This document shows, piece after piece, positions 10,681 through 23,339 of a stretch of DNA of 64,000 nt. Both the position numbers and the translations under genes were made by a program. The DNA lies in contig CANTUV010000004.1 of the NCBI GenBank assembly GCA_947685225.1, forward strand, positions 16,089,001 through 16,153,000. The letters are read 5' to 3'. The notes beneath the pieces were generated by a model that was given only the letters and a program-made list of their open reading frames with translations, did no database searches and was not told the origin of the DNA. Positions within the stretch are counted from its first letter, which is position 1; every line of letters starts with the position of its first letter. This DNA comes from Garcia nutans. Taxonomy: Eukaryota > Streptophyta > Magnoliopsida > Malpighiales > Euphorbiaceae.

Positions 10681-10869
10681 GTGAGAGTTCTGACTATCTT
10701 CTAGCAAATTAATTTTAGCTCTTCTAGCTGATTGATCTTCTATCATGGCTTTCTTCTAGCCACTTGGCCCATTCTTTAATGGATCGACTCCACCTCTTCT
10801 AGCTAGATTGACCTTCTGTCATCTATGAATTTTAGCTTTCTTCTAGTCGGTTATTCCATTCTTCAATGG

Positions 10870-11425
10870 ATTATGGGTCTTCACCCTCAAATTGGATCTT
10901 CATCCTTGGAGATCGGGTCTTCACCCTTTAAAATGGATCTTTGTCCCTGGAGATTGGGTCTTCCCTCTAAAATGGATTTTCATCCTTTGCAGAACGGGTC
11001 TTCACCCTTAAAAATGGATCTTCATCCTTTGAGATCAAGTCTTCACCCTTCAAAATGGATCTTCGTCCTTTAGAGACCGGGTTTTCACCCTTTAAAATGG
11101 ATCTTCATCATTGGAGATCTGGTCTTCACCCTTTAAAATGGATCTTCATTCCTTAAGATCAGGTCTTCACCCTTCAAAATAGATCTTCATCCTTGAAGAT
11201 CATGTCTTCACCCTTTAAAATGGATCTTCATCCTTGGAGATCGAGTCTTCACCCTTCAAAATGGATCTTCATCCTTTAAGATTGGGTCTTCACCCTTTAA
11301 AAAGGATCTTCATTAGGTCTTCACCCTACAAAATGGATCTTCATCCTTGGACATCGAGTCTTCACCCCTTCAAAATGGATTTTCATTCTTTGGAGATCAG
11401 GTCTTCACCCTTCAAAATGTTTGCC
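10870..11425 (-). repeat. About 42-bp tandem repeat array of element B
   Basis: About 13 imperfect units seen on + as GGTCTTCACCCTTCAAAATG followed by GATCTTCATCCTTTGGAGAT. Element A has four to five units of the same repeat. The period is close to 14 codons, which explains repetitive open frames across it. Confidence 0.85.
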
Positions 11426-13662
11426 CCCTTGTGTTGGCTCAAACTAATGATTTTTTCCCATGCAGGCTCTGATTGATGTTTGTGTATTATGTGGTTCCTT
11501 GTATAAGCATGCATCTCTATTTTTATAAAGTGACTGGATCTTCCTCAAGCGATGGGCCTTCCATGCCCCTGACTCCATATCTGCTTTATATTTGCTTCAT
11601 AGAGTATTGTTGTTTACCTTTGACCAAAGATAGGAAATACAACAAAATGCGATGTGATATGCTCATGTATGCATGATATGTATGGGTGATAGTTACAGTC
11701 GTTCCATCGACTCATAGACTGAGGTGATCAACTGAGGTGTTCACATTTGTTCTTTCCAGATGCTAGTTTAGATCTTGCATTGGAATGATAGAAGGCTTTG
11801 CATCTATAGCTTTTATCTTTAAGATGTTGAAAACATGAGTAGTGGAGGCCCTAAGCATGGTAGCCAAATACATGGGACATATCTATTTGGTTGATAACTT
11901 CTTTATGACATGACCTTGCAAGTGATTCTTTCGTTAGCCCTCTTTTGCCCATTGTTTCCTTTGAGGTTTGGCTATGCAACACACTTCCTTTAACTTGAAG
12001 GCTTTGTATGACAAAAACACAATTTTTTGTTGTTTTCTTTTATAATCATATTTTGGCTTTCTCAAATTAGTGTCATTGTACCTCGAGACTCAATTTTCTA
12101 AATTAACATATCTATAACTTGACAACTTTAGTTACCGTAATAAACTTGGGAATCATTTCCATTTAAACAATGAACTGTTGCACTTTAGATAGGCACATAC
12201 ACATTACTTGGTCAAAGGTCTCATTGAGTTTAAATATTGTCTATCTCATATGCATGCTTATCCAAACTATCACCACTAATAGATTCTACCTATTAAGAGA
12301 GATCAACAGGTCTTTAATCAGCTTGAAACGAGGTCTATAAGTGATATGGTTTAAGCATAGGCCATTTGCAAATTGGAGCCGATATGACACTATGGACAAA
12401 CCTTTACACTACAAACTTCTTGTTGGAATTTTAGACAGTTGGAAGCATGAAAAGATAGAGCTTTAAACGTTCTTCCATCTTCTTGGCATTAATCTGGATC
12501 ATGATTGTGACAGTCTTTCCCTTTGCAAAACGTTTGATACCCACATTCCTTTCCTTTTCTTCTATTCCCTTTTTCTTTTTCTTTTTTTTTCTTACTTTTA
12601 TCTTTTCTTTTTACCATTTTATCATTTTGTCCTTCTTCCCTATAGGGCTGGCAAGAGCAGAACTTTTAAGAACTAGATGGCATTTCTCCTATCTCTCTGA
12701 TTTTGGTTGAATCTCTAGTTGGGTTGGATCAATTCAAGTCAAACTGTCCTCGTAAACTAAATGGAAGTCTTTTACTGTTGTAGGCAAAAGAAAACTCGAT
12801 TGGCTTTTTGAACCACCTTTTTGGGTTTTATTTTCCTTTTTTCTTCTTTCTTTTTTTCTTTTTTTCCTTTTTCTTTTTCCTTCTTTTTTTCTTTCTTTTC
12901 TTTTCTCTTTTTTTTTAGGTTCTAGCTCCAAAAGAATTGTCTTGCTTGCACCATTCTATACTTCTATCTATAGATGAGTGGAGTGGAGTGAGTCTATTTC
13001 AGTGAGGATAAATACTTCATTGTCCTGACTTTATCTCGATGATGAAAGAGATTAGAGATATTAAATCTGCTTTGAGTGAACTTTAGCTATTTTATTGTCT
13101 TGACTATGCATCCTTCCCTTGATCTTCTTTCTCCCTGATAATTCAGTGATCATCAGATTTGTGATAAGTGTCATAATAGCTTAGGGTAGGTCATTGGGTT
13201 TACTAGCCAATGAAGAGTAAGTTAAAATTTTATGAAGGCTCAAAGGGACAACTAGGGATTGATATTTAATTGGGTGGATGCTAGTTGTTGGCTTATAAAA
13301 TAATGCCTAGGTCATCTCTCCCTTAAATAAGCAGAGTTCAATTTTTCCTCATAAGTTTGTTAATGCATATTCTAAGATTGACTAGGACCTAGATAAAAGT
13401 AATTCTGCAGGAGCCCTCTCTAAGTAGGCATACAAAACTCAATGTCATAGAATAATTCCCTCACCTAGCAAAGTCATTCGGATCATGATGCATAGATACA
13501 CTAATTTATGCATATCAAGGTAGACTCCTCATCGGTTGAGCACCAAAATGGATAAAGACCATCAAAAAAAATTTTAAAAAATAATTTATTCAAACAAACA
13601 TAATTTGAAAAATATAATTGTTTCAATTAAATATTAAAGAAAGAAAAATAGAAGAGGAACAT
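11426..13662 (-). other. Element B: post-gag non-coding region
   Basis: Collinear in reverse with A 1740-4000. Includes pyrimidine-rich stretches at about 12560-12640 and 12834-12918 (purine on the element's sense strand) and one copy of the 27-bp unit near 13080-13105. No protein of recognisable family. The last 5 bases, AACAT, abut LTR K. Confidence 0.65.
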
Positions 13663-15825
13663 TGATAAGAGCATTTTTGTACTTGTTTTTAGTATGATTT
13701 TTATGTGTTTTTAATTAATGTTTCATTTGATTTTTGTTTAAAGTTTGTTTTAAGTGTTTGTTTTAGGTTAAAGTGCAAAAACTCCCTTGGATGATCAAAA
13801 CAATGAAGGAAGAGCATGAATCAAGCAAGACATGGCCAAGCCAAAGAAAGCTTGGCCGTGTCCCTCAAAAGAATTCCAAGACAATAGCTGACACGCCCAA
13901 GAGACACGGCCAAGCCACTGGACGTGCTCACTTGAAGAGCAAAACCAAGAAACCAAAGAAATGAAGGCAGAAGCTGACACCATCACATGACACAGCCAAG
14001 CCACTTAAACCAAATACAATTAGGTTTCAGTTTCCTTTTCTTAATTAATTCCGTGAATAACCAAAATTAATTATAAAAATCTTCTATAAATATGGACTAA
14101 AACAACACAAAGAGGGAGGGGATTTAGGAGGAGAAATTGAGACCGAAATTGAGGAGGAAAACTTTGAATCAATCGGACTTTTTGAGAGAGCAAACAAGCA
14201 ATTCAATCCATCATAGGCAGCAAAGCTTGTCTTTGTTCTTGTTCATCCAAAAAGTGATTTTTGGTGGAACCAACAAACGAAGGTGTGAATTTCTTTATTT
14301 GTTTCATTAATTTACAGTAGCTTCATCACTCAAGGTAAAAAAAATTTTGTCTCCATTTCTTCAAAATCAAAAAACCATAGAACCTTAATTTACCTTTTCT
14401 AAAGCTTAAAAAACCTTAATTCATTTCTTTGTTTTTCAAAAATCATAAAATTGTTATTTTTTTTGTTGCTTTACCAAAACCTTAATTTGAATCTGTTTCT
14501 TTTCAAAGCCCTAAATTGAATTTTGTTTCTTTCCAAAAACCCTAAAAAATATCTTTTCTATTTCTATAAACCTTAAATCATTTTGTTTATTTTCATAAAA
14601 CTTCATAAAATTATCAATTGATTTTCAAATTCTAAAATTTAACGCATTCTCCGAAACCCTAATTCTAAAATTCTAGAACCCTAATTCAACTCCAAAACCC
14701 AAAACAGTAAACCCTAACTCCCTTAAAACCTTAAACCCTAATTTTTCTAAACCCTAATCCTTTAAACCTTAAAACCTTATAAACTTAAATATTAAAATTC
14801 AAACACAGTAAGCCTAAAAACCATAATTCAATAGCTAATAATCATGAATCCAATGTTTTAAAGTGTTCAAACCCTAATTTCATGATTTTACCACTCAAAC
14901 CCTAATTTGATCAATCAAAGAACTTTATCAACCTCTTAAATTGTAAAACTTTAATCCATTTCAATTCTTTTAAAACTCACAGTAGCTTAAACCCATAAAT
15001 TCCAAAACCCTAAAGACATTAAATAAAGAATCTTAAATAGAAACAGCAGCCATAATTTGAATCTTTATTTGCTTTATTCAAGTTTATATTTGATTATGCT
15101 TTGATTTATTTTATATGCTTTAATTTATTTAAGTTCAATGCTTGATTTATTTAGATTATCATGGATGGATGTTTACATTCTATTGATGTTTAATATCTTT
15201 GATGAATGATTTATTTATGATGAATGGTTATTTACTTTTGTTGATTTATTTAGATTTCCAAATGTTGTAAGAGGTATGTTTCCACTTGGTGGGACCTCAT
15301 TAGTTAAATATCATGTAATTTAAATCCCTTTTCTATTTTAGAATCAATCTAAAGGACATGTTTCTACCTTTCGGTGGGTGTCCTATTTAGGCATGGATTA
15401 TGTAAGGGCATGTTTCCATCTTCGGATGGGTGTCCATTTATTTGTTTTGCTTGGACATTGTTTTGATTTTCAATATATCGATGCTTTATTTTAATTATTG
15501 TGTGTAATATGGATAGTATTGTTATATTTAAGAATTTTATAATAGTAAGACTTGTAAAGGAGGTCGATTCCAATGAACTAGGTGTTGTGGGGGTGCTGGG
15601 CCATTTCTCACCTTCCCCACACGTACCCAACTTTTCAAACCCATTAGGGGGTTGGGGATTCCTTAGGAATCGAGTCATCCACCCCTTTCTTTTTTCCTGG
15701 CCCATCCGGGTGGCGACTCCATTTTCTCCGAACTTAGGTTCATGTTCTCTAAGGCCCCGAGCCTAAACAGTGCCAAAGTCGTAAGAACCATTCCACCGGG
15801 AGTGGGCCGAAAATCCCCGCTCACA
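13663..15825 (+). mobile_element. LTR K (Tat-like, divergent U3) inside element B
   Basis: Begins TGATAAGAGC and ends CCGCTCACA. The 3' three quarters match the LTRs of D and G: TATAAATA near 14087, AAACCCTAA-rich stretches 14515-14900, triple hairpins 15271-15435. The first 350 bp differ from every other Tat-like LTR here and carry GACACGGCCA/GACACGCCCA motifs. No matching TSD: AACAT on the left, AAAGG on the right. The flanking B gag has lost roughly 480 bp, so a deletion accompanied or followed insertion. It may be a solo LTR or the remaining LTR of a larger element. Confidence 0.7.
15271..15435 (+). repeat. Three consecutive hairpins in LTR K
   Basis: a: starts 15271, GAGGTA...GACCTC (one base lost in the 3' arm). 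b: 15353-15384, outer AGGACA/TGTCCT, inner CTACC/GGTGG. c: 15406-15435, outer GGGCA/TGTCC, inner CCATC-TTCG-GATGG. Each has TGTTT opposite a single G. Confidence 0.85.
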
Positions 15826-16857
15826 AAAGGTTTTCACAATTCTGAAAATTGTCTTCTATTTCCTTGACCAGTTGTATTAACATCGACTTCCTTATATGTA
15901 CTTTGATTGCCAGACTAATAATTTTGTTTTGCAAAAAAAAGGTTCTTCTCTCTTTTCCACTCTTATATTTGCAATCCAGCTTGGAGAAGATATTTGAAAT
16001 CTCTGATAAGGGTGTGAGATAGCTTTTCACGGAGGTTGGGTAGGACACCTCTAACTATCATCCTGATTTTGTTCGACTCATTAGGCCCCCTTTTGAGAAG
16101 TGCAGCCTTATTTCTCCATCTCTTTACATAATCAACAAAACTTTCATTTTATTTTTGCCTAATAGTCTCCACCTCCATCAAGGTAACTTCCATCATGACA
16201 TTATGCCCATATTGCTGAATGAAGGCTTTGTACAGCATATCCCAATCTTTTTTTTGTACTTTTCTCTAAGGTGTTGAACCATTTTTGCACAACAGGATCC
16301 AATGAGAGCATCAATTACATTAGAGTTTGAGCCTTGGTAGCTCTAGTAGACTTCATAGCTGTGATGTACTGCTTAACATGTAAGTGAGGATTCCCTGTGT
16401 CATTGTACCTAGCGAAAGAGGGCATTTTAAACTTATAAGGGACCTCTTCATCTTATTCAAACAACTTGTTGACCTCCAACATTTCTTCAAGTTTCAACTT
16501 CTTTTCAAATTTCTTTTCCAAATCAGTAATTAGCTTCTCAACATCTGAAGTTTTAGTCTTTTCCAAGGCTGATCTTTCAACAAACTTCGGCTCCTTCTTC
16601 TTGTCTTGAGGATCTTTAAAATATTAAGCCCAGTCATCATCATCATCAAAGAATACTTTGTCAACATCAAAGGCTACTTCACCGACCTTAGCCTTCCCTT
16701 TGTCCTTCGATTTCTTATTGCTGGCAGATGCCTTAGCAGTGTTCCCTAAAAGTGCAGCGAGTTGGCTCTTCATAGTCTCAGCAAGGGCCTCCTTCAGTTC
16801 TTCCATCTTGGCATTGAGGGCCTCGTCCACCATCCTTTGAATCTATTCAGGATCCAT
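15826..16857 (-). pseudogene. Long-form gag relic of element B, 3' end missing
   Basis: Starts at 16857 with a Met aligned to the gag starts of A, E, D and G, but codon 5 is a stop. The block 16624-16833 is open: it encodes an alpha-helical N-terminus (MVDEALNAKMEELKEAL), a lysine-rich stretch and an acidic run of aspartates ending DDDDDWA. The downstream capsid region is collinear with A and E but frameshifted. The last open block (15821-16048) matches A around 1200-1370. The C-terminal knuckle-like motif is gone because the gag is cut where LTR K begins. Non-functional. Confidence 0.75.
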
Positions 16858-18010
16858 TGCTCTTGGTGAGAAGCTAATTGAGTTGCTGCTGGATTCTACG
16901 TCACTGGCATAGGTTGGGTTATCGTACACTCTCGAACTGCTATACTCTAGGTCTGTGAGCCAGAAAGGATCAATGATATATAATGCAATATGTGTATGCA
17001 TGCATGCATGTATACATAAGTAATCAAACAATCAAAGATAATTAGGATGTTGCTTCCAATTTTATAATTTTCACACATGAATGGCGAGTCTCTTTTCCTA
17101 GCTATATGGTCAACAAAATATCAACATGGGATATTTTGTGTCCAAAAAATTCCCCCGGACAATTTTAACCAATAGTTATATTTTCAAACATGGAAGTTAG
17201 TCTATGATAATTCACATTAATTAGACTTTAATCCATTGAATCTCAACTAAAAAATAGCTTTTATGCTATATTGGATTAAAACTAAATTAAGAGGTTTATC
17301 ATTAATATATTTCTCATTTGAAAAAGCAACTAATGATCCATACCAAAAATAAGCCCATGATTAATGATTCTTGGTATAAATTAGGCCCACAGTTGATTTT
17401 TGATTTTTCATAATTGACCTAAATATTTGTAAGCTCTTTTTGTAATCTTTAGATGAAGTAAAAAATAATTTTGCTTCAAAGTACTTGGGCTTTAAAATTT
17501 TTGGGCTATAAGGTGCAAGAAGATTTTTGACCCATCTTGAAAGGTTTTCATTTCCAAATACCTTCTGGAGAATTTTGAAAATAGTTTTGCTCTTTTGGAT
17601 TTAAATGAAAAATTATTTTGAGCTTACAACATAGGTAGGTCATATTAGAAAAAGAACAAACTAAATAAGCCATGGTTTAATCCAAGATAAATTAATCATA
17701 GTCAAACAACAAGCATTTGGGTTAAAAACCTAAGGAAAATAACTAGGCCAATTAAATGAGCTTTAGTCTTTGGGTTTAAAAGTTTACGCTCCTATAGTAA
17801 GTATATACCAAAAGGTACACTGCTATTAGTGGTTACGCCATGCTTGATCTCCATACCTTGAGTGAAAGTATGGTATCCCTTACATAACACAACATGTGTT
17901 ACACAAGCATCCTAACTCACGCACACAATACAATCTAAATGATGTAATAGATAATATCATAATAAAAAGAATAAAATAATATAAAGACCAATGAAATCAA
18001 CTTCACTTAT
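16858..18010 (-). other. Element B: leader between primer site and gag
   Basis: About 1.15 kb collinear with the leaders of D and G. Contains a TG/CATA microsatellite (about 16980-17025) just before gag. No gene seen. Confidence 0.65.
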
Positions 18011-18028
18011 CCCCAGTGGAGTTGCCAC
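18011..18028 (-). promoter_or_regulatory. Primer-binding site of element B
   Basis: Minus strand GTGGCAACTCCACTGGGG directly after the LTR end CTCACA. It resembles primer sites reported for Ogre/Tat elements (tRNA-Arg type); the tRNA identity is from memory and unverified. Confidence 0.7.
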
Positions 18029-19667
18029 TGTGAGCGGGGATTTTTGCCCCCACTCCCATATGAAATGGTTCTTGTGACTTTGACACTGTTAGGCTAAGGG
18101 CCTTAGAGAACATGAGCCTAAACCCAGAGAAAATATAGTTACCACCCGAATTGGCCAAAAGAGAAAGGGGTGGATGACTTGATTTCTAAGGAATCCTCCA
18201 ACTCCCTAGTGGGTTCAGAAAGTTGGGTACGCATGTGGAAGGTGAGAAAGACCCAACACCCCCATAGTGCTCGGTTCATTGGAGTCGGCCTCCTTTTTAG
18301 GTCTAAATATTATTAAATTCTTAACTTATTATAGTATTATCCATATTATACACATATTAAAGTAAATAAATACTCATTGTCTTAAAATCAAAAAATGTCC
18401 AAACAAAATAAATGGGCACCCATACTAGATGGAAACATGCCCTTACAATGTCCAAATTCTAAGATAAATCAAATTATATTGGAACTTAATTAATGAGGTA
18501 CCCATAATGTGGAAACATACATCTTACATAATGAAAATAAAATAAACCAATAAAAGACATTCAACCATTCATCATGAATGTAAACCATTCATTATAAGTC
18601 AAATAAAATAATTAGGATCAATAGATGAAGATGTAAAGTAGGATTAAAGTATGTAAAGTTGGATTCAAATTGCAATTAAAGACTAAATATGCAAACTAGG
18701 GTTTTCTAAATTAGGCTTTAGGAAAATACAATTAGGGTTTAGCATTTTTAAAAAGAGGATTAGGTTTTTAAAGTTTTTTTTAATTAGGGTTAGGTTTTTT
18801 TTAAAACATATAAATTAGTAGGTAAATAAAAGTTTCAAGTTAAATCTTAAGTCATTATGAATCTTAAACAAATAAAAGATGACCAAATGAGCTACTGGAC
18901 GAAGCAAGAATTAAATATGAACCCACTCTGAGTTTAAAACCAATCAACACCAGCTACTGGATACATTTTAATAAATACATATAAATTGAAATCAAAGGAT
19001 AAAAACTTACTGGAAGTATTTTGACAAAAGGATAAATATAATCAGTTTTGAATTCATCATCAAATCATCATGTGTTTAATTTAAGTGGAATAAACTTAGG
19101 GAACTTAACTTGGTTGTTGGCTCCACCAAAATTATATGTTGATCCAAACTACTGCCTACATCAAATTTAACTTTTGGCCAAGCTACCACCAAGATAGAAG
19201 ACACTGCCTTGTTGCCTTGCTTTTGTAAATAAGATAGTCTCTTGTTGCTTATTTCTTGCTAGGGTTTCTTAAATTATTTTATCATCCTCGTTGCTCCCTC
19301 CTTGTTAGGGTTTCTCCCCTGCCTATTTAGATGTTGCTCTTGTTTTATAATTATCATTGCTCTCAGTTGCTTTTCTATTGATCAAGATATTGCCCCCTTG
19401 TTTATTAAGATGTTGCTCTTGTTTGATAATTTTCGTTGCTCTTAGTTGCTTTTATGTTGATCAAGATATTGCTCCTCCCTTGCTGTCTATTTTTAATTGT
19501 CTATTTATAGGCCAATGACCCTCTAATATCCAAACCCTAATCTGCTACTAATCCAAAGATTAAAATGAGTACATCTTAATTAAGGAATCCTAATCTTTCC
19601 CAAAATCATAATTAAAGCCAAATCAATGTAATAAGGCTTTAATTTGTCGTGTTTAATGGTCTATAGG
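18029..19667 (-). mobile_element. Element B: 5' LTR, part nearest the primer site
   Basis: Minus-strand LTR ending CCGCTCACA at 18029. Hairpin c at 18414-18442 keeps a fully paired GGGCA/TGCCC outer stem; hairpin a (about 18498-18526) has one broken pair. Rich in TTAGGGTTT on + (18690-18800). Interrupted at 19668 by element C and continued at 46109. The bases 19663-19667 (ATAGG) are C's left TSD. Confidence 0.85.
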
Positions 19668-21092
19668 TGTAATACCCCAAATGATACCCTGAAATTTTGG
19701 AATGTTAATTGTTGTATTGAATTAAAGGATTTTTAAGTATATGTTTAATTAAGAAAGGAAAAAAAAAGAGGATATGTGTATATGTTGTATATATGAGAAT
19801 ATATACAAAATATATACAAGTCAATGGGTTTATTTTGGTCAAAAGATAATTTGATTATATTATTAAATATGGTTAGTGGAAGATGATGTAAGTGGATTGA
19901 TTATTTTATTGTTTAACTGCTTGGTAGAGAGTGATTTGAGGAGAGAGTGGTTGTTTTAGGAGGTTGACTTTCTTTTTTTCATTCTTTCTTTCTTTTTCTT
20001 TCATCTTCATCTTCTTCTTTCTTCTTGGCCGGCCATCACCACCATTTTCAAGAAGGAGAGATTTTGTTGCTTCCAAACTCAAGAGATTGAAGGTTTTCAA
20101 GAGATCAAGTTGGAGTTTTAAGGATTTTCCTCACTTTTGGTAAGTTTCCAACTTGTTTCTTTGTTTTCTTTTGAGTTGTGTTTATGAGTTTGGTGATTTG
20201 TTGTTGTAGATGTGTTTATGGTTGATTTGGTATTTTTGGGGTTGTGTTGTTAACTTTGATTTTTGGGGTTGGATTGAAGAGAGAAAAGGGTTAAGTTTGG
20301 TGAAAGAGGCAAGTGTGTGGATTATGTAAGTTTGAGTTGTGATATAGGGTTGTGTTTGTGATTTGATGTTGTAATTGAGTTGTTTTGATGTTTACTCAAG
20401 TATTATATGAGTTGTTGATGGTTTTGGTTAAGGTTATTTGGAGTGGAAAAGGGTTTGAAGAAGGTGTTTGTTGGATGTAGCCTTGTTGGTGTCGATTTTA
20501 GGGCTTTTTGCCTGACACACCCATTAACACAGCCATGCCTTTCGGCATGTTGTTGGTTCTATTTTTTACGTTGTTGACACGAGCAGTGACACGCCCATGT
20601 CACTGAGCGTGTCACAGCTTCTGTGTTGTAGTAGCATTGACACGGCCAGTGACACGCCCATGTCGCTGAGCGTGTCATAGCTTCTATGTTGGAGGAGAAT
20701 TGGCACGTGCAGTGACACGCCCATGTCATTGAGCGTGTCAAAGCTTTTGTGTTGTGGGTTTAGGTCACTATTAGGGACACGCCCGTGTTGTTGAGCATGT
20801 CAAGTGTAGAGTTTTCCCTAGATAGTTCTCTTCCTTATTTTCTTATGTGTATCACTAAGTGAGTGCGTATGATCACCTTTGGATTAGGTTTTGAAGAGAT
20901 TTGAGCTACCTTAATTCAAGTGTTGAGAGTTATCTTGGAAGAGGAGTTGATAGAGTGGTGTTGTTGCTTTTAAAGGTAAGTACAAACTTTGAATGATTAC
21001 ATACATTTACATGGCATTGAGACTTAACACATTTAGTTGAGAAATGTGTTAAGTTACTTGATACATCATTGATGAATGAATTATATGGTATG
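19668..21092 (+). mobile_element. Element C: 5' LTR, left part
   Basis: Starts TGTAATACCCCAAATGATAC. Closely matches the 3' LTR copy 43397-44885. Carries GGCCGGCC near 20030. The last 5 bases (GTATG) are the left TSD of D. Confidence 0.9.
20511..20805 (+). repeat. GACACGCCC/GAGCGTGTCA repeats, C 5' LTR (3 main units)
   Basis: Three units with CAGTGACACGCCCATGTC. The 3' LTR of the same element has four, which accounts for most of the length difference between the two LTRs. Confidence 0.8.
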
Positions 21093-23261
21093 TGTGAGTG
21101 GGGATTTTTGCCCCCACTCCCGATGGAATGGTTCTTGCGACTTTGACACTATTTAGGCTCGGGGCCTTAGAGAACACAGACCTAAGTCCTGAGAAAATGG
21201 AGTTGCCACCCAAACAAGCTGGAAAAAAGAAAGGGGTGGATGACTCGATTTCTAAGAAATCCCCAACCCCTTAATGGGTTTGAAAAGTTAGGTACGTGTG
21301 GGGAAGGTGAGAAATGGCCCATCACCCCCACAATGCCCGGTTCATTGGAACCGGCCTCCTTTACAGGTCTTAATATTATAAAATTCTTAAATATAAAAAT
21401 ATTATCCATATTACATGCAACAATTGAAATAAAGCATCGTTATATTAAAATCAAAGCAATGTCCAAACAAAGCAAATAAATGGACACCCATCCAAAGATG
21501 GAAACATGTCCTTACATCATCCATGCCTAAACTAATAGGACACCCACCGAAAGGTAGAAACTTGTCCTTTACATTGGTCCAAAATAATTAATGAGGTACC
21601 CACAAAGTGGAAACATACCTCTTACAACATTTGGAAATCAAAATGAATTGATAAAGGTAAATAACAATTCGTCATAAATAAATCATTCATCAACGATATC
21701 AAACATCAATCAAAATATAAACATTCATCTTTGATAATTTAAATAAACCAATCATTGAACTTAAATAAAACAAAGCATATAATAAACTACATAATTAAAT
21801 CCAAAAATAAATAAAGCAAGTAAAGATACAAATTATGGCTACTGCTTCTATTTAAGATTCTTTATTTAATGTTTACAGTTTTGGAATTTTAATATATTAA
21901 GGTTTATGTTACTGTAAGTTTTAAAGGAATTGAAATCGATTAAAGTTTTATAATTTAAGAGATTGATAAAGTTATTTGATTAACCAAATTAGGGTTTGAG
22001 GTGTAAAATTTTGAAATTAGGGTTTTAGAATATCAAAACATTAGGTTTATAATTATTAGCTATTGGATTGTTGTTTTTAGACTTACTGTGTTTGAATTTT
22101 AATATTTAGGTTTATAAGGTTTTAAGGATTAGGGTTTAGGAAAGCTAGGGTTTAAAGTTAGCTAGTTTGGGGTTTCTGTCTTGATTTTGGAAGTTGAATT
22201 AGGGTTTTTAGTGTTTCGAAGAATGTATTTGATTTTAGAATTTGGAAAAACAATTTATAGTTTTATAAAGCTTTATGTGATTTTTAGAAGCTGTAAGTTA
22301 AATTTAGGGTTTTAAGGTTTTGAAAAATTGGAAAACAGATTAGGGTCTTGGGAAATTAATAAAACGATTTAAGGTTTTTGAAAGTTGGAAAGTAGATTAG
22401 GGTTTTAATATTTTGAAGAAACAGAAAAAGTAATTTTTGGGTTTTTGAAAATAGAGGAGACGATTTAAGGTTCTAAGATTTAGAAAAAGTAAATTAGGGT
22501 TCTAAGGTTTTTGGAGTCAATAGAAAGAGTTTAATGATTCAAGCTACTATAAAGAAAAATGATTTGATATTCACACCTTCGTTTGTTGGTTCCACAAAAA
22601 ATTACTCCTTAGATGAATAAGGACAAAGGCAAGATGGCTGCCTTTGATGGATTGATTGTTTGGTTGCTTATTCTTGTCTCAAAAAGTCCGATTGATTTCA
22701 CTGCCAAAGGTTTCTCCTAGTTCGATTGATTCAAAGTTTTCTCAGTTCACTCGATTCTCCTCCACTTCTGTGTTGTTTTTTAGCCTTATTTATAGAAAAT
22801 TTCGATGATTAATTCAATTTGTTTATGGAAAATATCATTAATTAGGAAAAGGAAACCGAAACCAAATAGAATTTGGTTTCGAAAAAAATTGCGTCGGAGA
22901 AATTTTGCTGGGGAAAAAAACTGCTACGGAAAAATTTTGCTGGCAAAAAAAATTATTGATGGCTGCTGCAAGCGCTGGCGAAAAAAAATTGCGGGGCGGG
23001 GCTGCACGCCGTTTTGTCCGACCTTTTCGGTGATGAAATTTTTCATCACCGATTTTTCATCCCCGATTTTTATTTTTATTTATTTATTATTATTTTTATT
23101 TATTTATTATTAATTATAAAACTAAATACTAAAGCAAATATTATTTAATTAAGATAACACAAGGATTATTTTGGACTAATTAAAATATATTGGACAACAT
23201 AAAAATTATTTTGGACTAATTAAAATATATTGGACCGGATTGGGTCAAAAATTAAGGGTCT
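21093..23261 (-). mobile_element. Element D: 3' LTR
   Basis: Reads from TGTGAGTGGGG on + (LTR end CTCACA on -) to AAGGGTCT. It matches 35211-37384 throughout with scattered changes and a short deletion near 21580. The outermost TGT at the U3 start and most of the polypurine tract are missing. Triple hairpins at 21482-21510 (c), 21537-21568 (b), 21593-21621 (a). A GC-rich block lies at about 22890-23065. Confidence 0.88.
21482..21621 (-). repeat. Three consecutive hairpins, D 3' LTR
   Basis: On the minus strand: a GAGGTA/TACCTC with CCAC/GTGG; b AGGACA/TGTCCT (loop side ACAAGTTT) with CTACC/GGTGG; c GGACA/TGTCC with CCATC/GATGG. In c the outer stem is GGACA here and GGGCA in G; both pair with TGTCC. 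Confidence 0.85.
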
Positions 23262-23339
23262 TCTGCTTGAATGATTTGAGACTTTAGTAAAAGAGAGTGA
23301 AAAGCAATAAGACATAATTTTTGAGATGGTTGAGGTTTT

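Noticed and set aside
10825..11476. Open frames with a repeating 14-residue peptide
   Set aside because: The 42-bp tandem repeat is a multiple of three, so a frame open in one unit stays open in all. No start context and antisense to B.
14515..14900. Interstitial telomere repeat
   Set aside because: AAACCCTAA words are scattered and imperfect, not head-to-tail TTTAGGG arrays; they recur at the same place in all Tat-like LTRs.
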